A stretch of DNA of 64,000 nt from Tilletia caries. Its lineage: Eukaryota; Basidiomycota; Exobasidiomycetes; Tilletiales; Tilletiaceae. Under the pieces are notes generated by a model. It was not told the DNA's origin, searched no databases, and saw nothing but the letters and a program-made list of their open reading frames with translations. Within the stretch, counting starts at the first letter, position 1, and every line of letters starts with the position of its first letter. Location: NCBI GenBank assembly GCA_032718865.1, contig JALUTQ010000037.1, positions 1,054,001 through 1,118,000 of the forward strand, written 5' to 3'. Of this stretch, positions 56,438 to 64,000 are shown in pieces. The position numbers and the translations under genes are program-made.

Positions 56438-59388
56438 TCAGCCAACGAAGGATGCAGTACTCTTTGTCATAGCAGGCGTCTTCTTGCCCGTCGCCGACCA
56501 TTTCGGCGTCCGGGCACCATACACAGCAGCCGCCGACCTCGGTGTCGGTTCTCCCAGCCTTTGCCCCGGCCCAGCAAATGACTTGACCCCACTCGGGGCC
56601 TGGAACGGAGTCTTCTTGCCGTCGTTGCCATGCCCTGCACCCATTGGAGTGCTGGCACCGGCAAAGCCCATGGGAGGCGTGCGCCCTGTCTCTGGCGCCA
56701 TTCCGCCGCAGGGAATGCCACCTCCCATAGGTGGTCCCATGATCCCGTTTGACCCGGAGCTGTAGAGCGTCCTCATGTTGCTCTTGCCTTGCGCAGGGCC
56801 AGAGTTGGCCCCAGGCCCGCCGCCGATCGCCAGAGGCTTTGATTGGCCGGTATCAGGACTGTACAAGGAATAGATCTCAAGGTGAGCAGGCCAAGCAGCG
56901 CGTTGAGGCAGATAAATGCAGCAGCTCTGCCAAGTAACTCACTCTTTCTCCTTCAGGAGTGCGAGGGGGAACGTCTCATTCCTGTTCGTTGTGTGCAGCT
57001 CCACGTATGCCTTGTCATCCGCCAACGTTTCCTTGATGATCCCGCGGTAGCTCTTGAAGGGTCCCTTCACCACCACCACGTGTCGGCCCTTCAAGTAGTC
57101 CTTCGTTCGCCCACTCAGGGCAACGTGTGGCGTTGGGGTTGGACCATTGCCACGCGAAGCCATCAGCTGCATGTTCCTTGCCGGGTTCATCTTGTCGAGA
57201 CTGTCTCTGACCGATGTGCCGATGTGGTGTGGGGTCAAAGGGGTCAGGCGGCTCGGAGACGCATACCAGACACCTTTGGTTTCGGAAATGTCGCGGTCGT
57301 AAAGGAAGACTACTCCGGACTGGTAAGTCTGGATGACTTGGCCAGAGCGTGGATACTGTAGACGTGGACGTTGTGTAAAGGGTTCGGATTGTGTCAGAGG
57401 CATACAAGGCTCGACGCAATGAGAGAATGGAACTCACAGCTCCCTCCACCTCCTTCATAGTGTCTCCCTTGCGAATCTCATGACCTTCCTGGTTAATCCA
57501 AACACTGGACGTGTTCCGCAGCGGCAGCAGCAATCTCGGGGCCAACAATTGCGAATTGCCCTCTTCGTCCAGGACCCAGCATCCTTCGCGCTCGATGTTG
57601 TAGATGACCGCAGCCCGTTGGTTGCACATCATGACCAAGTCATGCGTGTTGAAGCCAGTAGCCGTGGCCAGACCCGAACCGACATTCTCGCGTAAGACCT
57701 TGGAGAAGACCGTGACCTCCTTCATGGTCAGATCGGACAGGAAAGTTGTCTCCTTGCCGTCGAACTTCGTCACCGTACCTGTCTCGTCGATGTGGGTGCC
57801 GGATTCGACCTTGACGTGGTCTCCAACCTTGAAGGTCTTGCGCACCCGGTGGTCGAGCTGAACTTCGACCTTGGTGCCCTTCATCTCTGCATTCTCCGTC
57901 TTGATGATGATGACCTGTCCATTGACGGCATCCACAGTGCCACGGACTCCGCGCTGGTCGCCTTCGAACACCTCGACGTGGTCTCCGGGCTGGATGACTT
58001 GATTTGCCTTCTGCTTGAGTTTGGCCAACTCGCGAAGGTTGACCGAATCGTTGACCGGGTTCCCTTCGTCGTCCAACTCCACTCGTCCTCGTTGGAACAT
58101 TTCGATTTCGGCCAATGTAGGCTCTATGTCTTTCACGATGAGCGCTGTGGTCTTGACGTGCCTCTCACAGAACCCATCGGAGTAGTCATCGTTCTGGAAC
58201 TCGTAGATGTTGCCACGCTTGGTGAGTTCGCCGGGGTAGACTCGCTGAATCTCGGATGGGTCGAAGTGTTGCTGCTGCGGTCGCTTGTTCAGAGCATTGT
58301 TGCCGCTGTCCAAATGACGCCGTCGCTTGACACCGCGCGAGTCTTGAGCGAGCTCCAGCTTGGAAGGGTTCATGTCGATGCGCGGTACGAACTTTATGTC
58401 GACCTCTTCTCCGTTCTGAGCAACATCGATCACCTGAGCGAGATCTCTGGTGTACTTGCCCCGCTTGAAGCGCACCCATCCTCCTATCTTCACCTCGTGC
58501 TCGAGCTTCGTGAAATTGAGTAGGTCTGCCCTTTCCTCGACAGGAACCTGGAAAAGCTTGTCGACGGTGCGAGCGTACACTCCGACGATGTCACTTATGG
58601 CGTCGACGACGGCATCGGGTCGACAAGCCTCCACGTAGATCTTGCCAGGAATAGAATCACGGCAGAAGGCGGTGGAGATTGCCATGGGTGGAGTGTTCAG
58701 GGTTGCCGAGTCGAAAGCCTTGCGCTTGCGCATGATGGTGATGACGATCTCCCGCTCTCTGCCTATCTTGACGGGCACCGCCCAAATACTGGGGTCTTCC
58801 AACACGTCGGGTATGAGAAACTGACGAGGGACGTTGTCCGTGTCCTTGCGATGGGTCTTTCGACCATATCGCTTGCGCAGCTCACGCGCCACTTCTTCGG
58901 CCGACTGATTCTCGTTCTGTGTGTGCATTCGATCGAGATTCTCGTTGTCCGCCGCGATTTGTCGGCGGGACAGAGCATTGTCGTTGACATCCTCGTCGTC
59001 GATGAATCCGGCTGTAGCGGGAGGGCGCGGCGCAAGCAAGAAAGTCAGATAGGATCTATGCAAACATGTTCTTGAAGGGATTGACTGCGCGTAACTCACC
59101 TTCGGCGCCAAAGCCATCCTCCTCATCATCCTCTTCTTCATCGTCGTCAACCTCAGCCTCGATATCCAAGAACTTGTTCCGAACCCACTTTTGCTTCTTC
59201 CGCCTGCCTCCATCATCCTCCTCGTCGTTCTCATCCTCGTCGTATCCATCATCGTCTTCATCCTCGTCGTCATCGTCGTCCTCTGCGTCGAAAGCGGCAA
59301 TTCGACGCTCGATCTCGTCGTCATCGAGCTCCTCTTCTTGGTCTTCGTCGGACGCTCGGCGCTTCTTGAGATCGTCGTTGTCGTGCAT
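56438..59388 (-). CDS. SPT5: Transcription elongation factor SPT5
   Basis: Four exons (59388-59100, 59011-57438, 57355-56943, 56858-56438) give 898 residues. The protein starts with a strongly acidic region (Asp/Glu runs up to about residue 95), then the NGN domain (IWAVPVKIGREREIVITIMRK, then SIPGKIYVEACRPDAVVDAI) and a series of KOW motifs (IGGWVRFKRGKYTRDLAQVI, QPGDHVEVFEGDQRGVRGTV, KVGDHVKVESGTHIDETGTV, LKGRHVVVVKGPFKSYRGII). The C-terminus is Gly/Pro/Thr-rich with GARTPKW, GRTPP and GKKTP-type elements like the phosphorylated C-terminal repeats of SPT5. It works with SPT4 as DSIF on RNA polymerase II in the nucleus. A longer upstream frame past the ATG is low complexity and not needed. 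Confidence 0.93.
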
Positions 59389-59620
59389 GGGGGCTGGGGC
59401 GCTGTATCGCTGCTGACGGAGGGGTGAATGAAGATGAGGAGGAGGGCGAGGGTGAAGATGGAGTCAGCTTGCTTGATCTTGTCCTTCGTCATCTCAAGCA
59501 CCCCTATCAATCACCTCTCAATCACCCCTCCCTTTTAACTGTATTCGCAGTCACTTCACTCACCTCTGAATCAACCCTTTTGTATAATCCACATAACCAC
59601 AGGTTTGACGTTGGGTGCGA
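59389..59620. other. SPT5 upstream region
   Basis: C/T- and A-rich leader and promoter; tandem CACCCCT/CAATCACC motifs lie at about 59500-59535. No gene. Confidence 0.5.
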
Positions 59621-59744
59621 TGAGGGGTAGTTGGATTTGAAAGAAATCTTATCGTCGATGAAACTGTGGAAAGAGAATGTTCTCATTCAGCGCCCACGTT
59701 CAGATGGCCAGGGAACACACGGGGCAGAGTGCTCTCTGTCTCAC

Positions 59745-60092
59745 CTCTCGAGAAACTCGGCAAAACTCTCGCGAACACGCTCGCCAGTGTCGTCCGTGAC
59801 AGGCGGCACATCCTCGAGATTCCGCAAATCGCGTTGACGAGGTTGTCGACGTCCGCGAGGGGTGACAGTATAGGAGTCGGGCATTGACGTACTCCTTGAG
59901 AACGTATCGAGCTGAGCGAGTCTCGTCGGGCTGACCTTGACCCTGTCGCATGAAACCGCGGGCCATGGCGTATGCGCCGAGCACCTTCAAGCCAATTGCC
60001 TCGCCGTTCCCGCCTTCCTCAACCGGTTTGGTCTGGATCAAGAAGCCGTATTCGCCCTCCAGGATATCCTTCGGAATACGGCGGGCCACCAA
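59745..60092 (-). pseudogene. Chimeric fragment: LSG1 C-terminus joined to an MCM6-like N-terminus
   Basis: Reading down from 60092, the frame RIPKDILEGEYGFLIQ, then VLGAYAMARGFMRQGQGQPDE and ARYVLKEYVNARLLYCHP matches the C-terminal part of LSG1, the ribosome-export GTPase. None of the GTPase motifs exist upstream: only 300 bp separate it from the next gene. Beyond LLYCHP another frame reads DLRNLEDVPPVTDDTGERVRESFAEFLE, which resembles the start of MCM6, followed by a donor GTGAGA. There is no room for the rest of MCM6 before SPT5. I therefore call it two joined gene fragments. The family assignments rest on remembered motifs; the MCM6 one is weaker. Confidence 0.5.
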
Positions 60093-60392
60093 CTCGGCAG
60101 GAGCAGTAATTTAGTGCACGCGTTTCGTCCAGACGTGAGCAGCTACAACGAAGGCATTCGGCATGCTAATGAAATGAACGAAGAACGATGTCATTTTGTT
60201 TTTTCTTGCGATCTCGAACCTCGAAATGAAACGGAAACAAACCTCCCCCACTTTGCCCTTTGCATACCCCCTTTCCTTTCCCGTGTCACTCCTGTCCCAT
60301 TCCCTCTTTCGTCAGAGCTTGTCGTTACGTTCTTCGTGGGGCGTAGGAAATCGCACCAGACTGTTCTGCCTGCCAGGATCAGGCCAACAGCG

Positions 60393-62507
60393 TCACTTCT
60401 TCTTCTGCCTCTTCACCGGCGCCGTCTTCTGAGTGCCGGAAGAGCTCGCCTCCATAGACGCCTCTGTAGCGGCAGTCAAAGCGACGGTGGCTGCTTTATC
60501 AGGGCGCAGCCGGGTCGAGCGGACGACGGCGTCTTTCGGCTTGGTCTTGTCGGCGGCTGTTGAACAAATGCAAGGTTGAAGTAGTCAGGCCTAGGTCAGC
60601 TTGGTCGCTCTTTGTGCGTGAGAGAACCGATGGACTACTGCTCACCAATGCCCTTGAAGACCGGGAACCTGATCAAGGAGTATCGATGTCAGTGACCGTA
60701 GAGCTGGAAAGTGGATGGCATCACGATCATTAAACATACCTAGGAATTCCGTCCTGGGACAGTTCCTGAAACTTGTAGGTGATGATAGATCCGACCGGAG
60801 GCGGATTGTTGCGTTGCGAGTCCGTAAAACCCGTCCCGACCTGCCAAATGAGAGATTCGTACCATTCAGCAAAGGACGGTCACATAAAGTGTGCTAGATT
60901 CTCACCTTGAACCGCGCTCCGTTCTCCATCTGACATCCAAGGGCACCCATACGACCCGAGTTCTTGCCCTCGCCTTGTTCAATACTAATGACGATCGCCT
61001 CGGCATCGTAGAAGGTCTTCACCTTGAGGAGCGAGCGCGACCGTCGGTGGTCGTACTGGCTTCCCGCCTTGCGAAGCATCAGACCTTCGCCGCCCACGGC
61101 TTCGACTTTGGCGAGCTCTTCGAGCAGGTGGTCGCGGGAGGTACACTTCTCGTGCTTGAGGACGACGATCCTGCCTCCAGGAACCCCCTTTTGGGCCAGG
61201 GCTTCGGTCGGCGTCAGGGGTTCGCCGAATCGCTGCTTGAGTGCTTCCAGGCGTTGCTCGAATGGGTTACTGTCGCCCACGATGTCAAAGACCTTTACCA
61301 GGAAGCGTATGAGGTGACCTGGTTTCGAACGAACGGTCTAAAGAATCCTGTAGAGAAGTAAGGAGATCCTCACCATGTATATGATCCGATCCCACTTCTT
61401 CCAGCCTGATGTTCCAGACCGGATGATACCCGACGTCCCGTCGAACGCATCTCGCTCCATCCAGAGCTCTCCATCGAGAGACATGTCGGTCGGAAGTTTA
61501 TCCTTGAAGTCTTGCGGCGCGTCGTACAGAACAGAGGCTCGGGACCAGAGTGAGCTTCCGTCCCAGTACGCGCGAACTCCATCAAGCTGCAGCGAAGATT
61601 GTTTTGAGAAACGCTTTTTTTAAAGGGTCAAGGCTATGGTGTAGATATCGGCTTACCTTCTCGCTCAGCCACCAGCCGGTCGGGTCGACGTTACCATCGA
61701 TCGCAAACGTTTCGGCGAGCATCAAGCTGACCTGTATTTACAAAAAATTTTGTTAGCGTTGAGTATGGGTATCGGGCTGGGGAATGCATATATCTGGCAA
61801 GCTCAAGATCAATCACTCAACTGAATTCTTCGCTTTCTTGGTGGGACTAGCCGAGGAGGACGCGCTGGTTCCGCGTTTCTTCGGCGAGGATGATGGACCC
61901 GGAGCCTCCTGAGCAGATGCCAGTCTTCAGCACTTTCTACACGCACGGAAAAGTACGTACAATGATATGCAGCTACTACTCACCCCTCTTGCTGCTGCTA
62001 CTCGTTCATTTTCGTACTTTTCTCCAAGTAGAGCCTTCAATTGTGAAGGATAGGATCCGCATGGGAGTAGTAAGTATTATCCACATGACACCCTCCTGGC
62101 GGCCCGCGCTCTGAGAGTCCAAGACTGACCTTGAGATGTTTACACGTCCTGGCCGTGCCCGAGACTCTGGTCTGGAAACGCCAGGCCGGACAGGTGCACG
62201 AGTAGTGATCCGAGTGCCTGTGCAATAGGAAAACAAAGGGAAAAATGGAAATGCTCAGTCTGATCACATCCTGCCTGCAGTGCCAGAATACGTGGAAGGA
62301 TGTGAGCTGACCTCTTGAGCTTATACGGATCCTTTCCGCTCCCAAGTACTGCATCGTGGACGAAGAGTCAATGAACGGGAGCCCAATGTAATTCGAACAC
62401 GCTCGAGCGAGCCAGGGACTTTGCCAAAGCTCACCTTCTTTCACCTGGTCCACCTCCATAAGCTTGGCCGGTGCGATACCGTCGACATATGCGGTGTCGG
62501 GATCCAT
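60393..62507 (-). CDS. SWIM zinc finger/ATP-dependent DNA ligase
   Basis: Eleven exons (62507-62435, 62348-62312, 62217-62130, 62034-61984, 61908-61822, 61731-61657, 61586-61374, 61292-60906, 60840-60740, 60668-60646, 60556-60393) give 432 residues with every phase matching. The N-terminus has a SWIM zinc finger (HSDHYSCTCPAWRFQ, then RTCKHLKALLG; CxC...CxH). The ligase core follows: LSEKLDGVRAYWDG with the nucleotide-accepting Lys, SLDGELWMERDAFDGTSGII, IIYMVFDIVGDSNPFEQR, GGEGLMLRKAGSQYD and LLKVKTFYDAEAIVI, then an OB-type end (SIITYKFQELSQDGIPRFPVFKG). The tail is basic (KRQKKK), which fits nuclear localisation. It should seal DNA nicks; compact ligases of this type are usually linked to repair. 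The fusion order is unusual compared with LIG1/LIG4. Confidence 0.87.
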
Positions 62508-62781
62508 GACTATTGACTACTAGAGGACAGACATGGGTAAGTATGAGGACGGAGGACCCCCTTATATACCTCTGGTCGTGCGTGCATTCACCAAGTGTGA
62601 CCCACGATGACGAAACGTGGGTGTCCCATGCTTGCGGATTTGTCTTCGGCCTCAGAGGAGAAAGAGGGTGGTGACTAGTGAAGATGTGGAATCCTGGGTG
62701 CAGCAAGAAGAGATGTGAGATACCTATCACGCTTGGTGGACCCTGGAAGAACGTCTGGGCAGAGCAAGCCGGGTAACGTAC

Positions 62782-63169
62782 CTTGCTGGCGGAGATATGT
62801 GATGATGTTCTCCAGGGTGCACACGCTTGTGACCTTGACGCCGTAGTTCTGCTCGCCCTTCTGGATGGCCGAACGCTTGTCCGGAACATCATCGTCGGCA
62901 GCAGCACGTTCCTGTCGGTCGAGAGCGATGCAAATTCCGACAAGCTTGGCTCCCGGCTGGGTCGCGAGGATGGCGGTGGACTCGTTGATGGGCGTGCCGG
63001 CTGTAATGACGTCGTCGATGATGAGGACGCGCTTGCCCTTGAGCGAGGCACCGACGAGGCTTCCGCCATCCCCGTGCGTCTTGGCCTCCTTGCGATTATG
63101 GGCGAAGCCTACGTTGACGTTGTGGTACCGGGCGTCAAGCTCAGCTCTGAGCTCATCCAGATGATGGTC
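62782..63169 (-). CDS. Orotate phosphoribosyltransferase, C-terminal half only
   Basis: One open exon from an acceptor-like CTCAG to a GTACGT donor encodes about 128 residues matching the second half of OPRTase (pyrimidine synthesis): FAHNRKEAKTHGDGGSLVG, the PRPP-binding motif VLIIDDVITAGTP, LVGICIALDRQER and TLENIITYLRQQG. The N-terminal half, with the KSGRxSPYFF and GPAYKGIP motifs, was not found on the minus strand up to the window end. Either the gene is 5'-truncated or its first exons lie beyond 64000, which would place the plus-strand reading at 63775 inside an intron. A working enzyme cannot be assumed. Confidence 0.6.
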
Positions 63170-63774
63170 TGAGCGTTACGGCCGAGAGACAAAAATTCTG
63201 GGACCTGGCGAACGTTCTTGGCATCGACGAGGTCGGCGGTAGCGAGGACGGTGTTGCGAACGTGATCCCGCTGCTGTTGTTGCTGAGCACGGACTGAGTT
63301 GCTGCCAGCCGTGAGGAATCGAAGTGGACGACGACGAGCATCGAGATTATTGCCAGGCTGCCTCAGGAAAGGAAAGGGAAAGCCCAGCACTATGGAGCGC
63401 CGAAGTGATCACCTTTTTGATTTGATTTCTGATCTTGATTCTTGACCACCACACCCACCACACCACACACCCATGTACACACCCACACACACAAAGACAC
63501 CTTTCTCTTCCTTGGGGCGATCACGAGAGAGAGGGACAACGTCAGGCTACAGTTTGCGCATCCGTGTACCGGTAACGTGCTTGCGCTGACGTACTCTCGC
63601 CTTTCCTCTCACTGACCCTTCTTTCCCTCCTTCCACTCCTCCTTCGCTTTTTCTTTTTCCTCTTCTCTCCTCCACAGCAGCGCTCTCAGCCCTGTGCTCT
63701 CGTCTTCCCGCCTCCCGCTGCTGCTCTTGCGCTCCGACTCCCGCCACCGCTGCCTTTTTCTGCGCTCGGTCTCA
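63170..63774. other. Upstream region, no clear gene
   Basis: Open frames at 63109-63390 on the minus strand lack motifs. The (AC)-rich tract at 63440-63500 and C/T-rich tract at 63600-63700 look regulatory for the plus-strand gene start at 63775. Confidence 0.4.
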
Positions 63775-64000
63775 TGCCCGCCTCGACCGCTGCCACTGCT
63801 GCCCATCTTGCCGCTGCCGCTCACCCGCTCCTGGCCCGTGCACCGATCGCGCGGTCGGTCTTATCCGCCGTCGCCCGTCGGTGCTCTGCCACTGTCCTGC
63901 TCTTCCGGTCAGTTACGCCTTGTCAATTTCGAGTGGGCCTTGCTGACAAGAGGATCAATATCATCGATACGCGTATGCATTTTTGATTTCCTCAGCCTGT
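63775..64000 (+). CDS. 5' end of an unknown gene, mitochondrial-type leader
   Basis: A long C/T-rich leader precedes ATG at 63775. The frame MPASTAATAAHLAAAAHPLL, then ARAPIARSVLSAVARRC is Ala/Arg/Ser-rich without acids, typical of a mitochondrial targeting peptide. A GTCAGT donor follows near 63908, and the gene would run off the window. Product unknown; low support. Confidence 0.35.

Overview
The window is nuclear DNA of a filamentous or dimorphic fungus, most likely a basidiomycete. The genes are split by many 50-100 bp introns with GTGAGT/GTAAGT donors. There are two velvet-family regulators, an RTC4-like protein, an SPT5 with a short C-terminal tail, and a tnp2-type CACTA transposase of the kind common in basidiomycetes. 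I cannot fix the genus.

Layout. 1-5.05 kb is the right part of a CACTA (En/Spm-like) element with a tnp2 transposase; its left end lies outside the window. 5.09-8.3 kb is a tandem array carrying two paralogous small secreted proteins. 8.4-16.5 kb is housekeeping: a mitochondrial-type TPR protein, an RTC4-domain protein, phosphopantothenoylcysteine decarboxylase (CoA synthesis), and a small retropepsin-fold protein that lacks the catalytic Asp. 16.5-19.7 kb is gene-poor and holds a 1.2 kb long-TIR element. 19.7-24.3 kb holds two convergent velvet genes. 25-50 kb is a transposon island. 50.6-59.4 kb holds a large ubiquitin-specific protease and SPT5. 59.6-63.2 kb holds a SWIM-type zinc finger/ATP-dependent DNA ligase gene flanked by what look like fragments of LSG1, MCM6 and orotate phosphoribosyltransferase. 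A further gene may start at 63.77 kb.

The main discovery is in the island. A 9.75 kb hAT element (27603-37351) is delimited by 13-bp inverted repeats starting CAAGG and by a perfect 8-bp target duplication CGCACAAC. Besides a decayed hAT transposase (three frame lesions) it encloses three gene models with open frames: a histone H3 variant, an unknown acidic protein, and a 750-residue protein kinase. The cassettes are separated by internal arrays of the same GTAGC/AGTGACT-type short repeats that line the two ends. The H3 keeps K4, K14, K23, K36 and K56, but residue 9 is Phe, residue 18 is Leu and residue 79 is Arg. A mobile element carrying an H3 that cannot be methylated at K9, plus a kinase, suggests a chromatin-directed or anti-silencing cargo system. 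That functional reading is inference; the boundaries and the substitutions are read directly from the sequence.

Other elements in the island: a Ngaro-type tyrosine-recombinase retroelement with split direct repeats A1/B1-A2/B2 (37595-43905), itself interrupted by a 696-bp hAT-type MITE with its own 8-bp duplication; a PIF/Harbinger element with its DDE and Myb-like genes (about 45.5-48.2 kb); two copies of one 0.73 kb MITE, each with a different perfect 9-bp duplication; and a TA-flanked MITE carrying a tRNA-like segment.
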